Source of the DNA: Brachybacterium sp. UMB0905
Lineage (GTDB): Bacteria > Actinomycetota > Actinomycetes > Actinomycetales > Dermabacteraceae
Reading direction: 5' to 3'
DNA: 25,170 nt
NCBI RefSeq assembly: GCF_002871795.1
Contig: NZ_PNHL01000024.1
Coordinates: 1 to 25,170 of the forward strand
Part shown: in pieces, positions 1 through 7,190 of the stretch
Layout: each line of letters opens with the position of its first letter
How positions within the stretch are numbered: position 1 is the first letter of the stretch
Notes under the pieces: generated by a model
Databases searched by the model: none
What the model saw: the letters and a program-made list of their open reading frames with translations, nothing else
What the model was told of the DNA's origin: nothing
Made by a program: the position numbers and the translations under genes

Positions 1-24
1 CCTCGGGCTTTCATCGTTGAGGTG
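1..24. repeat. IS1380 left terminal inverted repeat (putative)
   Basis: Pairs with 1655-1678 in inverted orientation; the outer 14 bases agree at 12 positions. A second short inversion (CCTCGG at 1-6, CCGAGG at 26-31) sits inside the end. The true terminus could lie a few bases outside the window. Confidence 0.6.
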
Positions 25-49
25 TCCGAGGGGTGGTCGTAGACGCGGA

Positions 50-118
50 AAGGTGCTCCTGACCTGGAAGAATAGGGCTTACTTAGGGTCCAATTCTCCA
101 AGGTCGAAGGAGCACCTT
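50..118 (+). promoter_or_regulatory. Hairpin enclosing the transposase ribosome binding site
   Basis: Bases 50-60 (AAGGTGCTCCT) are perfectly complementary to 108-118 (AGGAGCACCTT). The stem continues after a two-base bulge, with GACC at 61-64 pairing with GGTC at 102-105. The 3' arm contains most of the likely Shine-Dalgarno sequence AAGGAG (107-112), ten bases before the GTG start at 123. A -10-like TAGGGT (84-89) lies in the loop. RNA reading in from outside would include both arms and hide the ribosome site; RNA starting inside the loop would not. Insertion sequences such as IS10 and IS50 use this protection scheme; here it is inferred from the layout. Confidence 0.6.
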
Positions 119-122
119 CAGG

Positions 123-1511
123 GTGAACACTACCGGGTTGTATCCGCGGGTGCAGGTTGATGTCGCGCCGAGTGCGGCGGTGGGGCAGGCGGGTGGGGTG
201 CTGCTGACCGAGACGGTCCGCGCCACCGGCCTGGACCGGGCCCTGTCGCAAGCGCTGGGACCGTGGCGGCGCCCGTTGGCGCAGCATGATCCAGGCAAGA
301 TCCTGCTCGACCTCGCGCTGACACTGGCTGTGGGCGGGGACTGCCTGGCCGACGTCGCTGCGGTGCGGGCCGAGCCGGACGTCTACGGTCAGGTGGCCTC
401 GGATCCCACGATCTCTCGCCTGCTCGCGCTCCTGGCCAGCGATGTCGATGCTGCCGAACGCGCGATCAACACCGCCCGCCGCCGCGCCCGCGAGGCGGCG
501 TGGGCTCGGGCCGGCAGCCATGCCCCGAGCCATCACGTCACCGCGAAGAACCCGCTGGTCATCGATCTCGACGCCACCCTCGTGACAGCTCATAGCGAGA
601 AGGAGAACGCACGAGCGACGTTCAAGAAGGGATTCGGGTTCCACCCCCTGCTGGCCTTCGCCGACCACGGCGAAGGCAGTGGTGGGGAGATGCTGACCTG
701 CCTGCTCCGGCCCGGGAACGCGGGCTCGAACACGGCTGCTGACCACAAGACCGTGATCAGACAGGCGCTGGCCCAAGTAGGGCTGGGGCCCAGGCCGGGG
801 AAGAAGGTGCTGATCCGGATCGACGGTGCTGGCTCCACCAAGAAAACCATCGAGGAGCTGGTCAAACGCCGGGTCTCGTACTCGGTGGGATTCACGTTGC
901 CCGCCAACACCCCGGAGGTCTACCGGATCATCCCCGAGCATGTCTGGGAGCCGGCCTATGACCCCGACGGCACCCCACGAGAAGGGGCGGACGTGGCCGA
1001 GCTGACCGGACTGCTGGACCTCAAGGACTGGCCTGAGCAGATGCGGGTCATCGTCCGCCGCGAGCGACCGCATCCCGGGGCGCAGCTGCGGTTCGAGGAC
1101 GTCGACGGTTACCGCCTGACGGCGTTCGCGACCAACACCACGCAAGGCCAGTTGGCGGACCTGGAAGTGCGCCACCGTCGCCGTGCTCGCTGCGAGGACC
1201 GGATCCGGGCCGCGAAAGACGCTGGCTTACGGAACCTGCCGCTGAAATCCTTCGCCCAGAACCGGATCTGGTGCCAGATCATCGCTCTGGCCAGCGAAAT
1301 CACTGCCTGGATGGGCCTGCTCGGCTACGCCGACCAGCCCGCCCGGCGGTGGGAGCCCAAACGTTTGCGCCACCGCTTGTTCCAGGTCCCCGCGACCATC
1401 GCTCGGCATGCCCGGCAGCGGGTCCTGCATCTCTCGGACCGGTCACGCTGGGCCGGGATCATCCAGGCAGGCCACGCCCGCCTCACCGGCCTCCCCGCCC
1501 CGGCCGGATAG
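123..1511 (+). CDS. IS1380-family DDE transposase
   Basis: A full-length transposase of 462 residues that would cut and rejoin the element's ends. The start is GTG at 123 with AAGGAG ten bases upstream. The family's first catalytic block is clear around residues 146-176: IDLDATLV followed by SEKENA and FGFHPLLAF. A second acidic block, RIDGAG, is at about 232-237. The C-terminal RxxxEDRI segment and the following helix-rich region (about 345-400) are also present. No stop or frameshift interrupts the frame, so it appears functional. The length agrees with other IS1380 transposases (about 430-470 residues). The gene fills most of the element, and expression is probably limited by the leader hairpin at 50-118. 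The family call is secure; activity is inferred. Confidence 0.92.
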   Translation: MNTTGLYPRVQVDVAPSAAVGQAGGVLLTETVRATGLDRALSQALGPWRRPLAQHDPGKILLDLALTLAVGGDCLADVAAVRAEPDVYGQVASDPTISRLLALLASDVDAAERAINTARRRAREAAWARAGSHAPSHHVTAKNPLVIDLDATLVTAHSEKENARATFKKGFGFHPLLAFADHGEGSGGEMLTCLLRPGNAGSNTAADHKTVIRQALAQVGLGPRPGKKVLIRIDGAGSTKKTIEELVKRRVSYSVGFTLPANTPEVYRIIPEHVWEPAYDPDGTPREGADVAELTGLLDLKDWPEQMRVIVRRERPHPGAQLRFEDVDGYRLTAFATNTTQGQLADLEVRHRRRARCEDRIRAAKDAGLRNLPLKSFAQNRIWCQIIALASEITAWMGLLGYADQPARRWEPKRLRHRLFQVPATIARHARQRVLHLSDRSRWAGIIQAGHARLTGLPAPAG

Positions 1512-1654
1512 CTCCCGGCCCCGTCGCTGACCGCACTCCCCAAGGACCCTGGCACCGGAACGCCCGACCACCGCGACCGACACGCGGCGGACCGTCACAC
1601 CCTCATGCCACAATCAGCTCGCGCACACCGGCAACGACGCCGGACACCGCCGCT

Positions 1655-1678
1655 CAGCAGCACCATGAAAGATCGAGG
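1655..1678. repeat. IS1380 right terminal inverted repeat (putative)
   Basis: Inverted partner of 1-24; the outermost 14 bases match at 12 positions. It lies 56 bp before the nuclease start codon, so the element occupies what should be that gene's promoter region. Confidence 0.6.
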
Positions 1679-1734
1679 CTATGGCCGATGATGGTGCCGG
1701 CGGCGGAAGGAGTCTGCCGGAAAGGTGGCAGGCG

Positions 1735-2931
1735 ATGAGCGCGGTGGGCACCCCGAAACGACGGATCGTGCAGGTCCTGGGGACTGTGGCAGCCCTCGTG
1801 ATCGGCGTGAACGCGGTCCATGCCGCGTTCGGCAAGGACGACGGCGTCGGCGAGGTGGTCCGGGTCATCGACGGCGACACGATCGTCGCGCTCGTGGCGG
1901 GGGAGGAGACCACGATCCGGCTGCTGAACATCGACACCCCGGAGACCAAGCATCCCGGCCAGCCAGTGCAGTGCCTCGGTCCCGAAGCGACCGCGTTTCT
2001 CACCGACCGACTGCCCGAGGGCACCAAGATCCAGCTGGAATACGACCAGGAGCGGGAGGACCCTTACGGCCGCACTCTCGCCGGGGTCTTCGAATCCGAT
2101 TCCCTGATCAATGCGGAGATCGCCGCAGCGGGCCTGGGGGTCCCCGTGGTGTTCAAACCCAACGATCGTTTCCTGTCGGAGGTGCGCAGCGCCGCGGCGG
2201 ACGCCCAGGAGAAGGGACTCGGCCTGTTCGGCACCGAGACGGACTGCACGATCCCCGCCCAGCTGCAGACCCTCGCATCTGCGGCCGAGCAGCTGCCGGC
2301 GACGGTCGAGGGCGACCCGACGGACGCGATCGCGGAGGCCGCCACGGCGGTCGAGGACCTCGAGGTGTTCATCGACGCGATCGACCCCGACGGACTGCGG
2401 GGCCTGCACAATGCGGTGCTGGCTGCACCGCTGGTGAAGGACACCGTTCACCGCTGGCGTCAGGATGCCAAGGACGTGCACGAGCGCGCCGACAAGCGCC
2501 ACGAGGAGTTGGAGGAGCAGGGGCGCGCGTACGCCGAAGAGCAGGAGCGGAAGAAGAAGGAGCGCGAGGAGCGGGAGCGGCGCGAGCGCGAGGAACGCGA
2601 AGAGCGAGAGCGCAAGGAACGCGAAGAGCGCGAGGAACGCGAGCGGCAGGAGGAGCGCGAGCGTGCCGCCCGATCGACCCCCGCCCCCGCGCCGCAGCAG
2701 CCCCAGCCTGCCCCGCAACAGCCCCAGCCGGCCCCGCAGCAGCAGAAACCTGCCCCGGCCCCGCAACAGCCTGCCCCAGCGCCCCAGCCTGCGCCCCAGA
2801 AGCAGTCCTCGGGCTCGGACGGCTCGAGCTGCGTCCCCTACGGACCGGAGATTCCCCACGCCGATGATGGCGGGTACACCGGGAAGCGCTACGGCATGCC
2901 AGGCGGCAAGACGTTCCGCAAGTGCCGCTGA
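1735..2931 (+). CDS. Staphylococcal-nuclease-like protein with coiled coil and Excalibur motif
   Basis: Predicted exported or membrane-anchored thermonuclease of 398 residues that would hydrolyse DNA and RNA with calcium. I chose ATG 1735 because AGGTGG lies 7 bases upstream; an in-frame ATG at 1681 has no such site and touches the IS end. A hydrophobic segment at residues 11-32 acts as signal or anchor. The SNase domain covers about 38-170, with DGDTI (46-50), IRLLNIDTPE (61-70) and YGR (111-113), so the catalytic Arg62, Glu70 and Arg113 are all present. A strongly charged Glu/Arg coiled coil follows (about 258-318), then a PAPQQPQ-type repeat (about 322-365). The last 35 residues contain two Cys, a GG pair and an acidic DD, as in Excalibur calcium-binding motifs. 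Fusion of SNase with Excalibur is common in Actinobacteria. Its natural promoter may have been displaced by the IS1380 copy upstream. Confidence 0.87.
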   Translation: MSAVGTPKRRIVQVLGTVAALVIGVNAVHAAFGKDDGVGEVVRVIDGDTIVALVAGEETTIRLLNIDTPETKHPGQPVQCLGPEATAFLTDRLPEGTKIQLEYDQEREDPYGRTLAGVFESDSLINAEIAAAGLGVPVVFKPNDRFLSEVRSAAADAQEKGLGLFGTETDCTIPAQLQTLASAAEQLPATVEGDPTDAIAEAATAVEDLEVFIDAIDPDGLRGLHNAVLAAPLVKDTVHRWRQDAKDVHERADKRHEELEEQGRAYAEEQERKKKEREERERREREEREERERKEREEREERERQEERERAARSTPAPAPQQPQPAPQQPQPAPQQQKPAPAPQQPAPAPQPAPQKQSSGSDGSSCVPYGPEIPHADDGGYTGKRYGMPGGKTFRKCR

Positions 2932-2951
2932 GCTCGCGGCGCCGCGGCCCC

Positions 2952-3644
2952 TCATCCCCCCAGCTCGAGCACCCGGATCGCGAGCTGCACGCGGTTGGTG
3001 ACGTCGAGCTTGTGGTACATCCGCCCCAGGTGCGTCTTCACGGTCGCGACGGACATGTACAGCTGCTCGCCGATCTCCTGGTTCGTCAGGCCCTGGGCGA
3101 CCATCCGCGCGACCTCCCATTCCCGCTCGGTCACGCCTTCGGGCACGGCCCCGCTGCCTGTCCCCGCCGCCCCACTGCTCCCCGCAGCCCCGCCGGGCCC
3201 GGCAGTCCCGTCCGCGGCGAGGCGTACGAGGCGCCCCAGCGCATCGGGGGAGAAGCGGGCCCTGTCGCGCGCCGCATCGAGCACCGCGTCCACCACTTCT
3301 TCGGGCGGGGAGTCCTTGAGCAGGAAGGACACGGCGCCGCCGCGCAGGGCCTGCAGCAGGAAGTCGTCGGTGTCGAAGGCGGTCAGCATCACCACGCGCG
3401 CCCTGGATCCCTGGTCGCGCAGGGCCTGCAGGGTCGCCAGCCCGTCTCGGCGCGGCATGCGGATGTCCAGCAGGATCACGTCGGGCTTCAGTTCACGGTC
3501 GCGCACGAGCGCCTCATCGCCGTCGGACGCCTCACCCACCACCTCGATGCTGCGCGCCCCGTCGATCATGAGCCGCAGCCCTGAGCGCATGAGCGCCTCG
3601 TCGTCCACCAGCAGCACCCGCACCTGCGGAGTGTTCGCGTCCAT
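2952..3644 (-). CDS. NarL/LuxR-family response regulator
   Basis: DNA-binding partner of the kinase encoded just upstream. The receiver domain (residues 7-125) has the acidic pair Asp14-Asp15, phospho-acceptor Asp60 in VILLDIRMP, Thr88 and Lys110. A GC-rich Gly/Ala/Ser linker (about 146-168) leads to a LuxR-type helix-turn-helix (170-225) with LTNQEIGEQLYMSVATVKTH. I prefer the ATG at 3644, six bases after AAGGAG, giving 230 residues. An ATG at 3647 and one at 3674 are also in frame; the latter would overlap the kinase gene. The kinase stop is 15 bases upstream, so the two are co-transcribed. The target genes are not evident; the neighbouring transporters belong to other units. Confidence 0.92.
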   Translation of the reverse strand: MDANTPQVRVLLVDDEALMRSGLRLMIDGARSIEVVGEASDGDEALVRDRELKPDVILLDIRMPRRDGLATLQALRDQGSRARVVMLTAFDTDDFLLQALRGGAVSFLLKDSPPEEVVDAVLDAARDRARFSPDALGRLVRLAADGTAGPGGAAGSSGAAGTGSGAVPEGVTEREWEVARMVAQGLTNQEIGEQLYMSVATVKTHLGRMYHKLDVTNRVQLAIRVLELGG

Positions 3645-3658
3645 CATCGGCTCCTTGC

Positions 3659-4933
3659 TCACCACGGCATCCATGCTTCCATCCGGAACTCGCCCTGGTG
3701 CACGCCCCAGCAGGCGTCCCCGCCCAGCAGCCGGGCGCGCTCCTGCACCCCCACCAGGCCGTGGCCGGTGGACAGCACCGGGGTGGCCGACGGGTCACTG
3801 CCCTCCGCGACCGGGTTCGTGACCTGCAGCGTCAATCGCTCCTCGCCGCGGGCGAAGCGGATGTGGACCGCCTGCTCGGGGGCGTGCTTGGCGGCGTTGG
3901 CGAGAGCCTCCCCGAGGATCCGGCTGAGCGTCACGACGGTCGAGCGACCCAGGCTGCCGAGGTCGGCGCGCTCGAGCCCGTCCAGCTCGCAGGTGACGTC
4001 CTGCCCGGTCTCGCGGGCCCGCTCCACCGTCTCCTCGAGCGTGGGCACGGTCGCGAGCGGCGCCGTGGGATCTGCGCCATCGGCCCGCAGCGCCACGAGC
4101 ACTTCGCGCAGCTCCCGGTTGGCCTCCTGCGCCGCATCCCGCACGGTCCCCGCCGCCTCCTGCAGCGTTGCGGGCGGCAGATCCTGCCGATACGTCATCG
4201 CGCCGGCGTGCATGGCGATCGCAGAGAGGTGGTGGGAGAGGCTGTCGTGCATGTCGCGGGCCAGGGCCGAGCGTTCCTCCGCCCGCAGCCGAGCCACTTC
4301 CGCGTCGCGTCCGCGGCGCAGCGCCTGGATCTCGCGGTCCGCGGCGGCAGCCCGCTCCTGCAGGGACAGCAGCAGCAGGCGGCGCGTCGCATCGGTGCGG
4401 CCCATCAACAGCGGCACCAGGGCGAACAGGGCGATCACCCCCAGCAGCCCGAGGGAGGACAGCACGGGGCGTTCGAAGTAGGCCCGCCCGGTGTACAGCT
4501 CGATGCCCAGCTGCGCGCCCGCGGCCCCCACCACGAGCGAGGTCGCCAGGATGTCCAGGGGGAGCCGCCGCTGCTGCCCCACCCGGTACAGGGCGAGCAC
4601 CCCCACCGGCATCAGGCTGATGCTCACCCCCATGGCCGCGGCGATCAGCAGGTACAGGCCGAGCACCAGTCCGCGGGTGCGCACGAACCGCAGCGGCCCG
4701 ATCGCCAGGGACCCGAGCAGCCCGACGAGAGCGGCGATCAGCCAGAGCGTGAGCGGCAGGGTCGGCATCGCGTTGCCGCGCTGGTCCACGTGGTCTTCGA
4801 GCAGGAATCCCAGGTCCAGCAGGGCCGTGACGAGCGTCGCCAGCAGGATCCCGAGCGACTGCGCGGCGGCGACGCCCCAGGCCCGCGCGGTGCGCGCAGG
4901 CGGCGGGGGTGCGGACAGTGCATCAGGATCCAT
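3659..4933 (-). CDS. NarL-type sensor histidine kinase (HisKA_3)
   Basis: Membrane sensor kinase of 424 residues paired with the LuxR-type regulator downstream. The N-terminal half (about 18-180) contains five or six hydrophobic segments with only short loops, suggesting sensing in or at the membrane. A dimerisation/phospho-acceptor helix follows, with His229 in ALARDMHDSLSHHL. The ATPase domain has the N-box NAAKHAPE (Asn347) and the G-box GHGLVGVQER (390-399). The open frame extends 59 codons further upstream, but that part is Pro/Arg-rich and unlike a kinase. I chose ATG 4933 because membrane sequence follows it and a -10-like TACTGT on the minus strand lies 7 bases before it, with no Shine-Dalgarno site, suggesting a leaderless transcript. 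The signal is unknown. Confidence 0.9.
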   Translation of the reverse strand: MDPDALSAPPPPARTARAWGVAAAQSLGILLATLVTALLDLGFLLEDHVDQRGNAMPTLPLTLWLIAALVGLLGSLAIGPLRFVRTRGLVLGLYLLIAAAMGVSISLMPVGVLALYRVGQQRRLPLDILATSLVVGAAGAQLGIELYTGRAYFERPVLSSLGLLGVIALFALVPLLMGRTDATRRLLLLSLQERAAAADREIQALRRGRDAEVARLRAEERSALARDMHDSLSHHLSAIAMHAGAMTYRQDLPPATLQEAAGTVRDAAQEANRELREVLVALRADGADPTAPLATVPTLEETVERARETGQDVTCELDGLERADLGSLGRSTVVTLSRILGEALANAAKHAPEQAVHIRFARGEERLTLQVTNPVAEGSDPSATPVLSTGHGLVGVQERARLLGGDACWGVHQGEFRMEAWMPW

Positions 4934-4940
4934 GCAGGCC

Positions 4941-4946
4941 ACAGTA
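4941..4946 (-). promoter_or_regulatory. -10 box of leaderless kinase transcript (putative)
   Basis: TACTGT on the minus strand, seven bases before the ATG at 4933. Transcription would begin at or within a base or two of the start codon. No convincing -35 hexamer was seen. Confidence 0.4.
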
Positions 4947-5134
4947 ATGATCCGACAGCCCCGGGGGCGTCGGCCGATCGGCTGACACCGGAAGGTGGAG
5001 GGGGCGCGGCCGGGTGGCGGAGGGACACGAGCCGACGGGCCGATCCGCCGCCGTCCGGCCCGGACACCGCCCGGGTCTCCTTCCCGCACCTGCCCCGCGC
5101 TCTCGGGCATCGCCGCATCTGGTGGCGATCCATC

Positions 5135-5329
5135 GTGATGCTCCTGGTCACCGCAGTGTCCTACGGCGTGGGGTGGCGGATCCCCGGCTCCCTCGAGCAG
5201 GGCGAGGTGAGCTGGCCGATGTTCCTGACCTCCGTGCTGCCGACGGTGGTACTGACCGCCGGGCTGTGGATCTGGTTCAGCCTCCGCGAGAACCTGGCGC
5301 TCGCCGAGTCGCTGCGCGGCCGGCCCTGA
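5135..5329 (+). CDS. Possible small two-helix membrane protein
   Basis: A short frame of 64 residues with two hydrophobic segments: VMLLVTAVSYGVGW near the N-terminus and MFLTSVLPTVVLTAGLWIWF at about 28-47. They are joined by a polar loop and followed by a charged tail (SLRENLALAESLRGRP). The pattern looks like real membrane protein rather than a chance GC-rich frame. GTG 5135 has GGTGG nine bases upstream; ATG 5138 is equally possible. The frame stays open upstream, and the first helix seems to start before the GTG (tryptophans at 5119-5124), but no start codon exists there. It could therefore be a remnant of a longer gene. I do not recognise a family. It is divergent from the NarL-type kinase and convergent with the next kinase. 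Confidence 0.35.
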   Translation: MMLLVTAVSYGVGWRIPGSLEQGEVSWPMFLTSVLPTVVLTAGLWIWFSLRENLALAESLRGRP

Positions 5330-5384
5330 ACCACCGGGCGGCAGGCCCTGAATGACCGCGCCGACGGGTCACTGCGCGCATACC

Positions 5385-6359
5385 TCACAGGTCCGGCAGG
5401 GCCACGGTGATGGTGAGGATCAAGGCCGACGGCGGCTCGCTCCCGCTCGCCGGATCGCGTGACGCGGCGCTGTGTGACGCTGCGCTGAGTGACGCTGCGC
5501 TGAGCGTGCCCGTCACCGTCCCGCCCAGCTGCTCCACGAGGGCCTTCACGATCGCGAGCCCCAGCCCGCTGCTGCGCCCAGCCCGGGTGCCGCCAGTGGT
5601 GCGGAAGCGTTCGAACAGCGCCGCGGGATCCACGTCGATCCCCATCGGCACCCCATTGCTCACCTGCAGCACGAGCCCGCCACCACCGGGGACGCCGGGT
5701 TCAAGGCTCACGTGCAGCGTCCCGCGGCCGTGCTGGACGGCGTTGCGCAGCAGGTTCTGCACGATCCGCGTGAGCTTCTCCCGGTCCGTCGTGAGAGGCA
5801 GTGAGGCCGGCGCAGAGACCTGCGCCTCCAGGCCCGCCGCTTCAATCGGCGCGGTCATCCCCAGCAGACACTCACCCACCAGGACGGACGCATCCACGCT
5901 CGCCACGGCGAGGTCCGGCGCGGAATCCAGCAGGTAGGCGTACTCGTACAGCCGGTCCACGAGCGCTCCCATCGCCCGCGCCTGCTCATGCGCCACCTGC
6001 ACCTTCTGGCGCTGCTCGGCGGTCAGCTCGCTGCGCTCCAGCAGCTGCAGGTACCCGCGGATACTGGTCAGCGGGGTGCGCAGATCATGGGAGATGTCCG
6101 CGATGAAGGAGCGGATCCGCCGCTCCTCGGCACGGCTGCGGGAGGTGGCCTCCCCGGCCCGACGCACCGCAGCGTTCACCTCCGCGGTGAGCCCCTCGAG
6201 AGCCGGGACCACGAGCGCGAGGGTGCTGGGCTCGTGCCGATCCTGCTGGCGCTGCTGCCGCAGCTCGCGGCGGACCCGTCGGACCTGGGCGAGCACGAGA
6301 GCCAGGTAGGCGGCGGTTCCCAGCCAGGCGAGGGCCAGCAGACCCGCGAGCACCTCCAC
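5385..6359 (-). CDS. Small sensor histidine kinase of the ABC-transporter cluster
   Basis: Last gene of the regulator-ATPase-permease-kinase unit, 324 residues. A single N-terminal membrane segment (3-25) is followed directly by a coiled linker, without an extracellular sensor domain or an obvious HAMP. The phospho-acceptor is His91 in FIADISHDLRTPLTSIRGY. The ATPase domain shows the N-box QNLLRNAVQHG (Asn206), a short FERF motif (249-252) and the G-box SSGLGLAIVKAL (264-274). Kinases of this shape often sense through a partner ABC transporter. Between the G-box and the final strand (ALILTITVALP) lies a Ser/Ala-rich insertion coded by a 15-bp tandem repeat. The start is GTG 6359, preceded by GAGGTGAGG; the permease stop is 48 bases upstream. 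Confidence 0.9.
   Translation of the reverse strand: MEVLAGLLALAWLGTAAYLALVLAQVRRVRRELRQQRQQDRHEPSTLALVVPALEGLTAEVNAAVRRAGEATSRSRAEERRIRSFIADISHDLRTPLTSIRGYLQLLERSELTAEQRQKVQVAHEQARAMGALVDRLYEYAYLLDSAPDLAVASVDASVLVGECLLGMTAPIEAAGLEAQVSAPASLPLTTDREKLTRIVQNLLRNAVQHGRGTLHVSLEPGVPGGGGLVLQVSNGVPMGIDVDPAALFERFRTTGGTRAGRSSGLGLAIVKALVEQLGGTVTGTLSAASLSAASHSAASRDPASGSEPPSALILTITVALPDL
5459..5503 (+). repeat. Three tandem 15-bp repeats inside the kinase gene
   Basis: Three head-to-tail copies of a 15-base unit (5459-5473, 5474-5488, 5489-5503); the last two are identical (GTGACGCTGCGCTGA) and the first differs at two positions. On the coding strand each adds five residues of the LSAAS/HSAAS type. The length is a multiple of three, so changes in copy number would keep the frame. 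Confidence 0.85.
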
Positions 6360-6407
6360 AGCCTCACCTCATCTCGCTGCCCGGCGCCACGCGGCTGCCG
6401 TCGGCCC

Positions 6408-7190
6408 CTATTTCACATCCGCCCTGCGGAACAGTATCCAGGCCAGCAGACCCATCAGGGCGATGAAACCGACGCAGACCCCCATCGTGACCAGCAGATC
6501 CCCCGCGCTCGTCTCCGGCAGCGGCACCCGCTCGGGGTGATAGGGGGTCAGCGCCACCAGGGCATCCAGGCCCTCGACCTCCGCGAGCTTGCCGCCCACG
6601 AGGTCACCGAGGAACCCCCACACGAAACCGATCGCCATCACCACCAGAGGCCGACGCAGCCACACCGCGAGCGGCAGACACACCGCGAGCTTCGCCGCCA
6701 TCACCACCCCGGTGACCAGACTCAGCCCCAGCACCCCGGCGGCCCGCGCGAACGTCAGCTCCTCCGGGGCGGCCAGCAGCAGCGGGATCGTGGAGGGCAC
6801 CGCGGGCACGAAGTCCGTGCCGACCATCCGGCCGACCACCACCGCCACCCCGTACGGCAGCATCAGCGCTGCGATGACCAGCGGCGCCAACACCGTTTTC
6901 GCGCCGATGAACGCGCCGCGCCCGGCCGCCAGCAGCGCCGTGTGCACGGTGCGGGTGGTGAAAGGCTGGGCGATGATCACCCCGTACAGCAGCGGCCCTA
7001 GCAGCGAGATGAGCAGCACGTCGCTGAGCCCCTGCACGCTGCTGGCTGCGCTCGTCGGCAGCTGTCCGGCGGCCAGCGCATGCTGCAGCCACGTGTAGAG
7101 CGCGGCGGCGAGGGCGCTCGCCCCCAGGCACAGCCACACCGTGGCCCCGTGGCGCAGCGCGAACAGGTCCGCGCGGATCTGGTTGATCAT
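6408..7190 (-). CDS. ABC-2 type permease subunit
   Basis: Membrane subunit of 260 residues working with the ATPase encoded immediately upstream. It has about six hydrophobic segments, the first at about 17-37 (GATVWLCLGASALAAALY), and ends with GLLAWILFRRADVK. This is the layout of small ABC-2 permeases found in lantibiotic or bacitracin immunity systems. The start is ATG 7190, whose ATGA overlaps the ATPase stop, indicating translational coupling; GAAGAGG precedes it. The frame is open for 39 more codons upstream, but these overlap the ATPase and lack a membrane or helical pattern. The substrate is not readable from the sequence; peptide export or removal from the membrane is the usual role for such sets. 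Confidence 0.87.
   Translation of the reverse strand: MINQIRADLFALRHGATVWLCLGASALAAALYTWLQHALAAGQLPTSAASSVQGLSDVLLISLLGPLLYGVIIAQPFTTRTVHTALLAAGRGAFIGAKTVLAPLVIAALMLPYGVAVVVGRMVGTDFVPAVPSTIPLLLAAPEELTFARAAGVLGLSLVTGVVMAAKLAVCLPLAVWLRRPLVVMAIGFVWGFLGDLVGGKLAEVEGLDALVALTPYHPERVPLPETSAGDLLVTMGVCVGFIALMGLLAWILFRRADVK

Larger units (their letters stand above)
1..1678 (+). mobile_element. IS1380-family insertion sequence, nearly complete
   Basis: An insertion sequence of about 1.68 kb carrying one transposase gene. The first 14 bases (CCTCGGGCTTTCAT) match the reverse complement of 1665-1678 (ATGAAAGATCGAGG) at 12 of 14 positions, with weaker similarity continuing to about 24 bases. This is what imperfect terminal inverted repeats of an IS1380 element would look like, and the size fits the family. 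The left end is at or just before the window edge, so target-site duplication cannot be checked. The right end lies only about 56 bp before the start of the nuclease gene. The exact outer bases are inferred from the repeat, not from comparison with other copies. Confidence 0.75.

Noticed and set aside
2935..2946. Palindrome CGCGGCGCCGCG between convergent nuclease and regulator genes as a two-way terminator
   Set aside because: Too short to give a stable loop and without T-tracts; could be chance in GC-rich DNA.
1654..3120. Long minus-strand open frame opposite the nuclease gene
   Set aside because: It is the antisense of the nuclease and of the LuxR-type regulator end. Its Leu/Arg-rich composition comes from reversing the Glu/Arg and Pro/Gln repeats, and no domain is present.
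3698..5329. Plus-strand open frame of 543 codons across the NarL-type kinase
   Set aside because: Mirror frame of the kinase gene with His/Gln/Arg-rich nonsense composition. Only its last part (from about 5135) has a plausible membrane pattern and is listed separately.
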